From Polaribacter sp. IC073 (GTDB lineage: Bacteria > Bacteroidota > Bacteroidia > Flavobacteriales > Flavobacteriaceae), in the NCBI RefSeq assembly GCF_007997075.1, contig NZ_VORS01000009.1, positions 62,001 through 126,000 of the forward strand: DNA of 64,000 nt, in the 5' to 3' direction. Shown piece by piece: positions 1 through 7,813 of the stretch. How positions within the stretch are numbered: the first letter of the stretch is position 1; every line of letters starts with the position of its first letter. The notes under the pieces were generated by a model. The model ran no database searches. It was not told the origin of the DNA and saw nothing but the letters and a program-made list of their open reading frames with translations. A program made the translations under genes and the position numbers.

Positions 1-142
1 CACGTAACATTCCAAAATTCATTCTTTCTGAATTCTGGTAATTTGCAAAACTAAAGGTATGATGAGATGTTAACCATCCATGATTTGCTGTTCCTCTTGT
101 TGCTGATTTGTGAATTATTTTTTTCATTTTGATTTTTCTTTT

Positions 143-231
143 GCGTTAGCGATTGAGGCATTTGTTGAAGCTCATTTTCTTTTTCAGAAAATAGCGACTG
201 CCGAAAGCGCGACCCTTTTCGGGGAACGCCC
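143..231. repeat. Dispersed intergenic palindromic repeat, copy A
   Basis: A gene-free stretch that starts with GCGTTAG, passes through a TTTTCTTTTTCAGAAAA-like palindrome and ends with GAACGCCC. The same ordered landmarks (GCGTTA..GGATTGA/GCA, a T-rich/A-rich palindrome, AAGC.GACC, GGAAACGCCC) recur at 11017-11115 and 49343-49427. It lies just downstream of the minus-strand pirin gene. The small open frames crossing it on both strands have no family features and I regard them as chance. Function unknown; it may act as a hairpin at transcript ends. Confidence 0.6.
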
Positions 232-236
232 AAATA

Positions 237-1106
237 TTAATATAAATGCCCCATTTTTCCTTGGTTATAATCGCGCATTGCTTCTAAAATTTCTGTTTGC
301 GTATTCATCACATAAGGGCCGTATTGGGTCACTTTTTCTTTGATGGGTTCTCCTGATAAAATTAATAATGTGCTTGCTTCTTTAGCTTCAAACTGAATGG
401 TATTTCCGTCTTGATTGAATGTAACCATTTGATTTTCTCCTTTCTTTAATACTTCTAAATCGTTTACTAAAACCTCTCCATCTAATAAATAAATTAAGGA
501 TTGATGATTTTCTGGAATGTTAATATCTAGCCTTCCTGCTGCTGCTGCATTGGCTGTAAATACATTTACTTCTGTTTGCGTTTTTATCAAGCCAGATTCA
601 TTTTGTTGCGTTCCGGCAATAATATTTAATTGTACCTCTTTATCTTTGGAAAATAACTTAGGAATTTGGTTTTCTTCTAAATGTTGATAATTGGGCGTCA
701 ACATTTTATCTTTTGCAGGAAGATTTAACCACAACTGAATTCCTTCTAAATCACCACCTTTTTTCACAAACGCTTTCGTTGGCGCTTCTGCGTGAATAAT
801 TCCTCGACCAGCGGTTGTCCATTGCACTCCTCCAGCTTTTACAATCATTTCGTTACCTAGTGAATCTCGGTGCAATTGCTCACCTTTAAAAAGCAACGTT
901 ATTGGCTCGAAGCCTCTGTGCGGATGTGGTCCTAAATCAAACGGATTGTTAAATTCTGAAATGGCATAAGGTCCATAATGATGTAATAACAAAAACGGAT
1001 CTACATTCTCGATTCCTTCTGTTGGTAATGGTTGACGCAATTTTATTGCGCCCATATTAACTAACGGACTTGTAACTTTATGTTGAATTGATTTCAGTTT
1101 TTTCAT
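237..1106 (-). CDS. Pirin family protein
   Basis: A 289-residue bicupin of the pirin family. The N-terminal cupin carries the four metal ligands expected for pirins: H61 and H63 in PHPHRGFE, and H105 and E107 in GIIHAEAP. Residues about 170-280 form the C-terminal pirin domain. Bacterial pirins bind iron; some show quercetinase activity, others modulate enzymes, and the sequence does not decide which applies here. Pirin genes often sit beside redox-responsive regulators, and here a MarR gene lies 119 bases upstream on the same strand, with a 7-2-7 inverted repeat between them (1193-1208). The length is normal and the ATG start is clear. Confidence 0.9.
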   Translation of the reverse strand: MKKLKSIQHKVTSPLVNMGAIKLRQPLPTEGIENVDPFLLLHHYGPYAISEFNNPFDLGPHPHRGFEPITLLFKGEQLHRDSLGNEMIVKAGGVQWTTAGRGIIHAEAPTKAFVKKGGDLEGIQLWLNLPAKDKMLTPNYQHLEENQIPKLFSKDKEVQLNIIAGTQQNESGLIKTQTEVNVFTANAAAAGRLDINIPENHQSLIYLLDGEVLVNDLEVLKKGENQMVTFNQDGNTIQFEAKEASTLLILSGEPIKEKVTQYGPYVMNTQTEILEAMRDYNQGKMGHLY

Positions 1107-1122
1107 GATTTGTCTTTTAATT

Positions 1123-1172
1123 TGTGCTCGATACTATTTCACCAAAAAGGCGAAATCACTCAAACTGACATA
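1123..1172. repeat. Dispersed intergenic element (GTGCTCGA...CAACTGACAT type), copy 1
   Basis: Begins TGTGCTCGA, contains ATTTC-N-CC...GG-CGAAAT as an imperfect inverted repeat, and ends CAAACTGACAT. A second copy at 29118-29170 has the same ends and a perfect GATTTCG/CGAAATC stem. It falls in the leader or promoter region of the pirin gene. Confidence 0.55.
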
Positions 1173-1192
1173 TTGTTTTTACATTACTTTTT

Positions 1193-1208
1193 ATTTTCCA
1201 AGGAAAAT
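1193..1208. promoter_or_regulatory. Candidate operator upstream of pirin (inverted repeat)
   Basis: ATTTTCC-AA-GGAAAAT is a perfect 7-2-7 inverted repeat. It lies between the end of the MarR gene and the pirin start. Its core TCCAAGGAA is repeated exactly at 3302-3310, upstream of osmC. The MarR protein encoded next door is the natural candidate to bind it (inference). Confidence 0.45.
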
Positions 1209-1225
1209 ATTTAAACAAATTTTTT

Positions 1226-1663
1226 CTACCTAATTTTATCTAAAAGATCACTTAAAAGAACAGCCTCTTTTTCTGTAATATTTTCTAAAAAAGAGAGCTT
1301 GTTATGCTCATCTATGTTGGTTAATAATTCTAAACCTGTCTTGGTTATTTTAACATATACTACTCTTCTATCTTGTTCACATCGTTCTCTTTCAATAAAA
1401 CTTTTATCACATAATTTATCCATTAAACGGGTAGCATTTGGAGCTCTTTCTATCATTCTATCTTTAACAATCTGCACCTTCATTCTGTCTTTTGCACCGC
1501 GTAATATTCTTAAAATATTGTATTGCTGTGGCGAAATTCCGTACGGTTTAAAAAACTCATTTTCCCTACTACTTAACCAATTTGCAGTGTATTTAATATT
1601 GATAAGTGCCTTCAGCTTATCACTAACAAACTTAGATTGTATGTCTTTAGAAATATCTCCCAT
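1226..1663 (-). CDS. MarR family transcriptional regulator
   Basis: A 145-residue winged-helix regulator of normal MarR length. The recognition region reads PNATRLMDKLCDKSFIERERCEQDRRVVYVKIT, with the wing at DRRVVYVKIT. Two cysteines lie in this segment (in KLCDK and RERCEQ), none near the N-terminus where OhrR has its sensing cysteine. Its neighbours are pirin, an FMN reductase, a glutaredoxin-like protein and OsmC, which fits control by electrophiles or oxidants (inference). The ATG lies directly against a 7-bp tandem array at 1665-1793, so copy-number changes there would alter its leader or promoter spacing. Confidence 0.9.
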   Translation of the reverse strand: MGDISKDIQSKFVSDKLKALINIKYTANWLSSRENEFFKPYGISPQQYNILRILRGAKDRMKVQIVKDRMIERAPNATRLMDKLCDKSFIERERCEQDRRVVYVKITKTGLELLTNIDEHNKLSFLENITEKEAVLLSDLLDKIR

Positions 1664-1664
1664 T

Positions 1665-1793
1665 TTCAGTATTCAGTATTCAGTATTCAGTATTCAGTAT
1701 TCAGTATTCAGTATTCAGTATTCAGTATTCAGTATTCAGTATTCAGTATTCAGTATTCAGTATTCAGTATTCAGTATTCAGTATTCAGTATTC
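1665..1793. repeat. Heptad tandem array (ATTCAGT, about 18 copies) abutting marR
   Basis: About 18.4 perfect head-to-tail copies of ATTCAGT. The array ends one base before the MarR start codon. Read on the minus strand (the gene's strand), every frame meets TGA every 21 bases, so it cannot be an N-terminal extension; read on the plus strand, all three frames stay open, which creates spurious ORFs rich in FSIQYSV. Related CAGTNNN arrays occur at 9769-9803 and 54873-54948. The perfect copies suggest recent expansion by slippage. Confidence 0.95.
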
Positions 1794-1863
1794 GAAAATT
1801 AAAAAATGCGCATAGAAAAAGAACATTTACTCTTCTTTATTTGGTCATAAGTCTTATGTTTTT

Positions 1864-1896
1864 ATTCTTAAGTTTTGTTTCTAAAAATTTAAGAAT
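1864..1896. other. Hairpin downstream of the glutaredoxin-like gene
   Basis: ATTCTTAAGTTTT pairs with AAAATTTAAGAAT across a 7-base loop (12 of 13 pairs plus one G-T). It lies 63 bases past the stop of the glutaredoxin-like gene. There is no clear T tract, so terminator function is only possible. Confidence 0.35.
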
Positions 1897-1958
1897 GAAC
1901 ACATAGAAAACTTCGTTTTTAACTCTTTACTCTTATGTCTTGTCTTGACAATAAAAAA

Positions 1959-2207
1959 CTATGCTCTTAATCTTAAATCTTGCATTATTTTATTAAACTC
2001 TTCTGTTGTTGGGGTTAAATAGACTGCATCATCAACAAATAAAGTAGGAAATTTTACAGCGCCGTTATACAATTCTTTACTGTGTTCTCTTGCTTCCGCA
2101 TCTTTAGAAACGTCTTTGTAGATGTACGGAACATCTGTTGAATTTAAAAAATTCTTAAATGCCACCGTGTATGCGTGACCTTGTTTACCGTATAAAACTA
2201 TCTTCAT
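1959..2207 (-). CDS. Glutaredoxin-like protein without cysteines
   Basis: An 82-residue protein of glutaredoxin size and layout: a first strand (MKIVLYGK), a helix, YIYKDVSKD, and the cis-proline segment KFPTLFV followed by DDAVYL. The usual CPYC or CGFS active site is replaced by KQGHAYT, and the protein contains no cysteine at all. It therefore cannot do dithiol or monothiol exchange; it may bind a thiol or act as a regulator or adaptor (inference). It sits 3 bases downstream of the FMN reductase gene, so the two are almost surely cotranscribed. Confidence 0.7.
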   Translation of the reverse strand: MKIVLYGKQGHAYTVAFKNFLNSTDVPYIYKDVSKDAEAREHSKELYNGAVKFPTLFVDDAVYLTPTTEEFNKIMQDLRLRA

Positions 2208-2210
2208 CTT

Positions 2211-2744
2211 TTATTTATTTACAGAATTTTCAAAATTATGAACTTCAGTTAAAAGTTGATTTTTCAACTCCTTGTCTCTAATTTCTCCGTCTTTAAAATT
2301 ATCAGAAAAACTAGGTAACGAAAAAGTAAATAGCTCTTTAACGCCCATCATTGGAAACTTAGAAACACCTGCTTCTAAAACAGATTGTCCGCCTCTTGCA
2401 CCTGGTGAAGTTGCCATTAATAGTAAGGGTTTCTCTCTAAAAACTTTTGCTTCAATTCTAGAGCTCCAATCATAGATGTTTTTGAAAGCTGCAGCATAAG
2501 AACCATTATGTTCTGCAAGAGAAAGTATAAATCCGTCATAAGTATCTAATAATGAAGAAAACTTTTTTGCCCCTTTTGGGAAACCATTTTGCTCTTCATC
2601 TTCACTATATATTGGCATTTCGAAATCTCTTAAATCTATCACGTCATAAGATGTGTTCTCTAAGTTTTCTGCAGCAAAAGTTGCTAACTTTTTATTGATT
2701 GATGTAGAACTTGTGCTTCCTGCAAATGCTAATACTTTTTTCAT
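2211..2744 (-). CDS. NADPH-dependent FMN reductase family protein
   Basis: A 177-residue flavodoxin-like protein. The N-terminal phosphate loop GSTSSTSINKKL (residues 9-20) and LAEHNGSYAAAFKNIYDWSSR (about 76-96) match the NADPH-dependent FMN reductase/azoreductase family (ArsH, ChrR, YhdA types). Such enzymes reduce quinones, azo compounds or metals using flavin. A 3-base gap to the glutaredoxin-like gene marks an operon. The substrate cannot be told from sequence. Confidence 0.88.
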   Translation of the reverse strand: MKKVLAFAGSTSSTSINKKLATFAAENLENTSYDVIDLRDFEMPIYSEDEEQNGFPKGAKKFSSLLDTYDGFILSLAEHNGSYAAAFKNIYDWSSRIEAKVFREKPLLLMATSPGARGGQSVLEAGVSKFPMMGVKELFTFSLPSFSDNFKDGEIRDKELKNQLLTEVHNFENSVNK

Positions 2745-2851
2745 ATTTATGCTGTTATTTTAAATTAGATCTCATTATTCTCTATTCTCTGTTAAAAAAC
2801 GCAATCACTAGATCTTATAAATTACTTTTTTCGAAACGATTGTAAACTATT

Positions 2852-3238
2852 TTACTGAATACTCGTTGCTATTTCGGTTTCTCCTTTTACCATTTTGGCA
2901 ACTGGGCATTTACCTGCAATAACTAACAATCGCTTTTTTTGATCTTCTGAAACGTCTTTCTCAAAAGAGATTTCTTCGGTTAAATGCGTACCGTTTTCAT
3001 CTTTTATTTGAGAAACGTTTACCGTTATTTTACCTACATCCCAATCTTTTCTTTCTGCATACATTCTCAAGGTAATAGATACACAACTACCAATAGCTGT
3101 TAATAAATACTCCACAGGTGTTGGTCCATTGTCATCGCCACCATCATCTACAGGTTCATCTATTACCGCAAAATGATTTCTCATTTTTGCTTCTGCTAAA
3201 TAATTTTTACTACTTAATACTACTTTAGAATTTGCCAT
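2852..3238 (-). CDS. OsmC family peroxiredoxin-like protein
   Basis: A 128-residue OsmC/Ohr-fold protein. Both active-site cysteines are present: C52 in AIGSCVSITLRMYAERK and C111 in AGKCPVAKMV. The family reduces organic or fatty-acid hydroperoxides by a dithiol mechanism. The protein is of the short YhfA-like type. A strong promoter (3261-3291) precedes it, overlapped by a CCAAGG motif shared with the pirin upstream region, which suggests common control. Confidence 0.9.
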   Translation of the reverse strand: MANSKVVLSSKNYLAEAKMRNHFAVIDEPVDDGGDDNGPTPVEYLLTAIGSCVSITLRMYAERKDWDVGKITVNVSQIKDENGTHLTEEISFEKDVSEDQKKRLLVIAGKCPVAKMVKGETEIATSIQ

Positions 3239-3260
3239 GAAAATAAATTTTAAGGAACTA

Positions 3261-3291
3261 CAAAGTTACAAAACAAAACTTTAATTACCAA
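3261..3291 (-). promoter_or_regulatory. Promoter of osmC
   Basis: On the minus strand TTG (3289-3291), 20 bases, then TAACTTTG (3261-3268), matching the Bacteroidota consensus TTG-N19-20-TANNTTTG. Transcription would start about 3255, giving a 15-20 base leader. Confidence 0.65.
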
Positions 3292-3315
3292 GGGAAATAA
3301 ATCCAAGGAACCTTG
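3288..3315. promoter_or_regulatory. Candidate MarR-type operator at the osmC promoter
   Basis: Two CCAAGG motifs 15 bases apart (3288-3293 and 3303-3308). The second belongs to the inverted repeat CAAGG-AA-CCTTG (3304-3315). The first overlaps the -33 element of the osmC promoter. The sequence TCCAAGGAA is also at 1197-1205, upstream of pirin. Confidence 0.45.
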
Positions 3316-3382
3316 TACTTTCAATTTAATTGTTATAAAGGTAAATTTCGCCGTAATGATTCGTACAGCTAGCAAACAAGTA

Positions 3383-3454
3383 TAGCCCTGATTGAAATGA
3401 CATCCTTTTTGCTTTTTCGGCAAAAAGATATAATGGAAAGCAGGAAATAGCTAC
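3383..3454. repeat. Dispersed intergenic palindromic repeat (AGCCCTGATTGAA type)
   Basis: Starts AGCCCTGATTGAA, has the stem CTTTTTG/CAAAAAG around CTTTTTCGG, and ends AGCAGGAAATAGCTAC. Its layout (opening motif, ATCC, palindrome, AAAGC, closing motif) parallels the copies at 143, 11017 and 49343. From memory this type is widespread in flavobacterial genomes. Confidence 0.55.
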
Positions 3455-3459
3455 AAAAA

Positions 3460-5151
3460 CTACTGGTTAATTTTAATAGAATCTATTTGTTTTTGAAGAC
3501 GTTGAATTTCTTTGATGCTTTTATCTTGCTTAGAGATCATCTTTATAGAATCTAAAATCGACTGATTTTTCTCAAGTACTGTTTGCTCTTTTTCAAAGTA
3601 AATATTTGTTCCTTCACTTGTTCTCCAAGCTTCGTTTAATTGCTTATAAAGTTCCTCATTCCAAGTACTTGGCTTTTTAGCATTGATCCAAACAACATCT
3701 CTATACTCGCTATCTACCAAGGCTAAATCTGGCGTTGCAGAACCGTCGAATTGTGCTGGATTGTCGTCACTAATGGTAGAAACAGTTCCTAGAAAAAACA
3801 TGCGTTTTCTACCTGCAATATTTTTAATATACGGTCTAAATTCTACGGGTGTATTTGAACTCCAATCGTATTCTTTCTTAGATTCTTTCACTTTTAAAGG
3901 CATTGCAGAAACGCCTGCATATCCTTCTTTTTTTGCTGCGTGGTTGTAAAAATATAATTTATTGGTACCATCTGCCGGAATAAAAACACTAAAACTCAAA
4001 CTCGTTCTTTCGTTTCCTACAGGTTCTAAACCAAACCAATGATACAAACCACTAAAAGCTTCTGTTTTTGTATCTGAAAAATCGAAATCCGTTACATAAG
4101 GTTGTGCATTCTGATCTTTTGGTGCTGCTGGAATTTTAACGGCACTTTCCATATTCCAAGGTAAAGGATCGGAAAAACCTGCTAAGAATTTTAAACTTTC
4201 TGCTTGCAAGCGAGAAACTTTTTCTGATAAGGTATTTTGTTTTGTTAAATAGGCGTAATTTTTCATTTCTTTGGGAGAAATATACGTTCCCATTCCAATA
4301 GTAATTCTTTCTAAATAATCTTTAAAACTGTGTTTGCCATTTTCTATAACCATGACACCGCCAAAAGTAGGATACGGAAAAAAGAAACCTTTCCATTTGA
4401 TTAAACTTACGACCTCAACCCAAGCACCTTGATCATTTTTCATGTAATAGGTGTCACTTGGTTCGTAATTAAACAGCATCCAAGGATTTAAACGTTGTAC
4501 AACAGCATTGCATGTATTTCTACTGAATTTTAAAGATTCGCCAATAGAAAATGTAACCGGAATTCTATTTTCTGATGAAAAACGCGGAAAAGGTGTGGTG
4601 CTCGATACAGAAAAAACTTCTTCTGTATTGTCTTTTATTCCTTGCCAAACGTATTTTTCTGTTGGCTGAATTGCCATTGTCCATTGATTGTTTCCATCAA
4701 CTCGAACTAAATGTGGTAGAGAAACGTCTTTGGTTTCGCCCACAGATTCATTTGCCATTGAAAAGATGTTTCTTAAAGGTTGAATTCTTTCGTTTTGTGT
4801 TAATGGAAGCTCTACAATTTCAATGCGATTTAAATCATTAAATACATTGTAAGTCTGCATGTAATTATACATTTTAGAATGATAACCGATATAATACATG
4901 GCACCGAAGAAGATACCTAATAAAAATAATGTTCCTATGCTACTTACTGTACTCGCTGATTTCCTGAATTTTCTCAATCCAAAAAATAAGATTGTAAAAC
5001 ATAGTAAAATGATGAAAATAAATTTCCTTACAAATAATAATGCAGGTTGATAATCGTCTCTTAAAAAGAATAGTAGTGCTAAAATTATAACGCTAAAAAT
5101 AATAACTCTTTTCTTTTGTTTTGATCCTTTACTCCAGTAATTTTTTAACAT
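3460..5151 (-). CDS. Membrane-anchored protein of unknown function
   Basis: 563 residues. Three hydrophobic segments lie near the N-terminus (about 15-30, 38-59 and 70-90). A long, probably extracytoplasmic part follows (about 95-500), rich in beta-forming and aromatic residues. A charged coiled-coil tail lies at about 515-563 (EKNQSILDSIKMISKQDKSIKEIQRLQKQIDSIK). I recognise no domain. It is the last gene of the eight-gene minus-strand cluster, 5 bases after a small membrane-protein gene. It may carry the cluster's function at the envelope (inference). Confidence 0.75.
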   Translation of the reverse strand: MLKNYWSKGSKQKKRVIIFSVIILALLFFLRDDYQPALLFVRKFIFIILLCFTILFFGLRKFRKSASTVSSIGTLFLLGIFFGAMYYIGYHSKMYNYMQTYNVFNDLNRIEIVELPLTQNERIQPLRNIFSMANESVGETKDVSLPHLVRVDGNNQWTMAIQPTEKYVWQGIKDNTEEVFSVSSTTPFPRFSSENRIPVTFSIGESLKFSRNTCNAVVQRLNPWMLFNYEPSDTYYMKNDQGAWVEVVSLIKWKGFFFPYPTFGGVMVIENGKHSFKDYLERITIGMGTYISPKEMKNYAYLTKQNTLSEKVSRLQAESLKFLAGFSDPLPWNMESAVKIPAAPKDQNAQPYVTDFDFSDTKTEAFSGLYHWFGLEPVGNERTSLSFSVFIPADGTNKLYFYNHAAKKEGYAGVSAMPLKVKESKKEYDWSSNTPVEFRPYIKNIAGRKRMFFLGTVSTISDDNPAQFDGSATPDLALVDSEYRDVVWINAKKPSTWNEELYKQLNEAWRTSEGTNIYFEKEQTVLEKNQSILDSIKMISKQDKSIKEIQRLQKQIDSIKINQ

Positions 5152-5156
5152 AAAAT

Positions 5157-5342
5157 TCAGTTTTCTCCGTGTTTATTAACATATATGATACTGCCAAGCA
5201 TTGCTATAATTATGCAAATTTGAGAAATAAAAGGCATCAAATTCTTCCATCCAAAAAAATCATCATAATCAGAAATAAAAAACTGAATTATCATAAAGAT
5301 AATTCCTGCTATTAAAACATAATGTCTAATGCTATTTTTCAT
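5157..5342 (-). CDS. Small two-helix membrane protein
   Basis: 61 residues with two hydrophobic helices (about 8-24 and 38-55) joined by a DYDDFFGWKN turn. Its ATG shares one base with the stop codon of the preceding gene (TAATG), which points to translational coupling. The next gene begins 5 bases later. No family is recognised; the tight packing is the main reason to believe it is real. Confidence 0.65.
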   Translation of the reverse strand: MKNSIRHYVLIAGIIFMIIQFFISDYDDFFGWKNLMPFISQICIIIAMLGSIIYVNKHGEN

Positions 5343-5863
5343 TATAATAATCCTTTCTCTTTTAAGCGTTCTCTGGCACTTTTTCCTTCGACTTTAGATT
5401 TTTCTATTTCTTTTTGTGCTTTTTCAATCGCAATGGGTTCTTCATTTTTAAAATCTTCAACAAGATCTCTTCCTTTTTCTAAAACATCCTTAAACTTATC
5501 TTCTAAAGAATCTGACTGTTCGTCTATAATCTTGGTTGATTTAAAAATAAATCCTGCTAGATATGTTCCTATTAAAGTTCCGAAAATCATAGAAGCAAAA
5601 AGTGAAATTGTTGCTACATCAATTGGAATTAAAAAACGTGTAACTAAAATAACTAGTAAGAAAAAAGAAATGATGAAGACCAATCTTAAAAGAAAGTTCT
5701 GTTCGTATACAAAACCTTTCTTATCGGTAGCTTTCATTTGCAATTCTTTAGAGTTCATTAATTTATTAAAAAAAGAATAAACCTTATTCGTTCTAGACTC
5801 CCTCCAATACAAAACTACTCCGAATAAAATTGATGCGATGAATATGATGAGTTCTAGTGTCAT
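5342..5863 (-). CDS. Membrane protein with charged helical tail
   Basis: 173 residues. Hydrophobic helices at about 3-19, 59-79 and 84-107 are followed by a strongly charged, probably helical tail (about 112-173) rich in E and K. Unknown family. The stop overlaps the start of the 61-residue membrane protein, and it begins 43 bases after the stop of the DUF6638-like gene. It may anchor soluble partners of the cluster through its cytoplasmic tail (inference). Confidence 0.72.
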   Translation of the reverse strand: MTLELIIFIASILFGVVLYWRESRTNKVYSFFNKLMNSKELQMKATDKKGFVYEQNFLLRLVFIISFFLLVILVTRFLIPIDVATISLFASMIFGTLIGTYLAGFIFKSTKIIDEQSDSLEDKFKDVLEKGRDLVEDFKNEEPIAIEKAQKEIEKSKVEGKSARERLKEKGLL

Positions 5864-5906
5864 ACTTTTATGAGTTTAAGATGCTTATAAAATTAGTCTA
5901 TTTTTT

Positions 5907-7142
5907 CTAAAAATTGTTACAAATTGTTTCAATTACCCAATCTTGTGTAGAATCTTCTAACTTTTTAAAAACCTCATAAAACTGTTCTTTGTCATACCAA
6001 TACAAAAACAAAATATCTTTAGGTGCAATATTTACCAACAAATACCAGATTAAATCTTGGTGATTTGGCTTTAAAGACGAATGTGGTTTGTGCAAAGCAA
6101 CAAACAATGTTTCGTCTAAAATATCTTTTGCTTTCAATGTTTTAGAAAGCTGTTTTTTATCTAAAAACAATTCTAAACCCATCACTTTTTTGCGAGCATT
6201 CATATCAATTTTATTTAAATAACTTTTAAATAAAATAGGATCTTGTAAAATATCATTTATTGGATGTGTTGTCTCTTTTAAATAAGAAGACATGGTATAT
6301 TTCTGAATTCTATGATACCTCTTTTTAGAGATTTCTTCTTCTAAATCCGCTTCAATAATATCATAACTTATTAATTTTTCTATCAACTCTTGATGTGAAA
6401 CGTGGTACATTAACACATCATGAATAGTGTCATTTATAGCTTCTTTATAAGTTTCTTCGTTTTCGAAAATTAAAATAGGCTTTACAAAATCTCTCAATAC
6501 AAAAACACCTCCAAAAGCTTTTGTATAAAATGAATTTGTTATAAAACTAATTTCTTCTAAATGAAGATTTCGTTTCCTTAAATCTCCGTATTTCTTAGCA
6601 GAAGCTAATATTTTTTGATGAATGCTTTCATCTATAAAATTTTGATCTTTGTTAAATTCTTCAATCAATTTTAACTGTGCAGCTTTGGCTTTGTTTAAAT
6701 CATTAATCAAATGAAATTTAACAACTATGTCTTTGTATTTTAAAACATCTAGAGGTTCATAAAAGACGTCAATTTTCTGATCGAATTCTAAACAAACAGC
6801 AGCATCTCTTGTAATGTCATTAATAGAATCACCATGTTTTTTAAAAACAGCTTTCATTAATTCCTTGTCGAAAGAGTGAAACGGATTGTAAACAGATGCT
6901 CCTTTTTGTAACGGCGTAATTATGATTGCGTGTGTGTTTGCCTCTCCATTATTTAAATAAAACGATTCGTTTTTTTCTGCTGCAATTTCTGGACTCCACC
7001 CCAAACCATCAATAGAAAAAGAGGTTAACTTCGTTTTTGTAAAACCAAGTTTTTGTAAACATTTATTATAACGTTCTACCAATTTTCCATTTACAGGAAT
7101 TAGTTCGTTTCTAAATAGGTTTGCTTTTATTAATTTTTGCAT
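5907..7142 (-). CDS. Protein of unknown function (DUF6638-like)
   Basis: 411 residues, soluble, no signal peptide. It looks to me like the Bacteroidota family DUF6638, from memory and unverified. Distinct features are ITRDAAVCLEFDQ, an alpha-helical middle (about 235-330) and a C-terminal segment LIWYLLVNIAPKDILFLYWYDKEQFYEVFKK. There is no catalytic motif I can name. It lies between the Nudix gene and the membrane-protein genes, all co-directional, so it probably serves the same process as the AAA+ ATPase. Confidence 0.75.
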   Translation of the reverse strand: MQKLIKANLFRNELIPVNGKLVERYNKCLQKLGFTKTKLTSFSIDGLGWSPEIAAEKNESFYLNNGEANTHAIIITPLQKGASVYNPFHSFDKELMKAVFKKHGDSINDITRDAAVCLEFDQKIDVFYEPLDVLKYKDIVVKFHLINDLNKAKAAQLKLIEEFNKDQNFIDESIHQKILASAKKYGDLRKRNLHLEEISFITNSFYTKAFGGVFVLRDFVKPILIFENEETYKEAINDTIHDVLMYHVSHQELIEKLISYDIIEADLEEEISKKRYHRIQKYTMSSYLKETTHPINDILQDPILFKSYLNKIDMNARKKVMGLELFLDKKQLSKTLKAKDILDETLFVALHKPHSSLKPNHQDLIWYLLVNIAPKDILFLYWYDKEQFYEVFKKLEDSTQDWVIETICNNF

Positions 7143-7155
7143 TTATTTATTATTA

Positions 7156-7222
7156 CACTGAGTTTCACTGAGAAAACACAGTGGGTTTTAGAAATTGTAC
7201 TCCGAGAATCTCTGTATTACTC
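7156..7222. repeat. Degenerate intergenic repeat (CACTGAGTTTCACTGAG type)
   Basis: The gap between the Nudix and DUF6638-like genes holds CACTGAGTTTCACTGAG, ACACAGTGGG and CCGAGAATCTCTGT. These form several short inverted and direct repeats. It resembles a flavobacterial intergenic repeat I know only from memory, and there is no second copy in this window. Confidence 0.35.
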
Positions 7223-7228
7223 TTTTTT

Positions 7229-7813
7229 CTAATCTAACAACTTATGAATTTGTGCATATTGTAACAATACAATGGTTCTTGTATCTACTATTTCGCCTTC
7301 ATTTAGCATTCTTACAGCTTCTATAAACGGAATTTCTAAAACTTCAATATCTTCTGTTTCACTGGCTAAACCTCCACCTTCACTTACCTTCATATCGTCT
7401 GTATATTCGCCCACAAAAAAGTGCATCTTTTCTGTTAAAACTCCTGGAGAAGAATAACCTTCATACACTTTTTTAACAGATTTTAAACGAATACCAACCT
7501 CTTCTTCGGTTTCTCTTATTATACATTGTTCCGGATTGTCTGCATCCAACAATCCCGCAGGAATCTCTATTAAGAATCCGTCTTTGTTGTCATGTAGTAA
7601 AGTAGGCAATCTAAATTGCTTGATAAGAACTACCGTTTTTTTGGTGGTATTGTATAACAAAATTCCTGCTCCATGACCTCGTTCGTATACTTCTCGCATC
7701 TGGCTAACCCAACTTCCATCAGACATTTGATACTTAAATTTGAATTTATTTAACGTGTAATGATTATCAGACAATAACGTCTTTTCAATCTCTTTTATTC
7801 GGTTGTTATTCAT
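7229..7813 (-). CDS. Nudix hydrolase, NudK-like
   Basis: About 194 residues from the ATG at 7813; an upstream TTG at 7819 is less likely. The Nudix box is GLLDADNPEQCIIRETEEEVGI. The downstream segment YSSPGVLTEKMHFFVGEY matches the NudK/ADP-ribose pyrophosphatase subgroup, which hydrolyses GDP-mannose or ADP-ribose-type nucleotides. The start overlaps the end of the AAA+ ATPase gene by 8 bases, so the two are tightly coupled. That pairing is unusual for a general housekeeping Nudix enzyme and suggests a nucleotide-derived signal or product in this cluster (inference). Confidence 0.88.
   Translation of the reverse strand: MNNNRIKEIEKTLLSDNHYTLNKFKFKYQMSDGSWVSQMREVYERGHGAGILLYNTTKKTVVLIKQFRLPTLLHDNKDGFLIEIPAGLLDADNPEQCIIRETEEEVGIRLKSVKKVYEGYSSPGVLTEKMHFFVGEYTDDMKVSEGGGLASETEDIEVLEIPFIEAVRMLNEGEIVDTRTIVLLQYAQIHKLLD

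Noticed and set aside
51..343. Short open frames on both strands at the window start
   Set aside because: They cover a dispersed repeat and the end of the pirin gene; no recognisable protein features.
1665..1793. CRISPR array
   Set aside because: Units are 7 bases, head to tail, with no spacers and no cas genes in the window.
1299..1906. Two plus-strand open frames coding for repeated FSIQYSV peptides
   Set aside because: They run through the ATTCAGT array, which is open in all plus-strand frames by chance, and antisense to marR. No start context or family.
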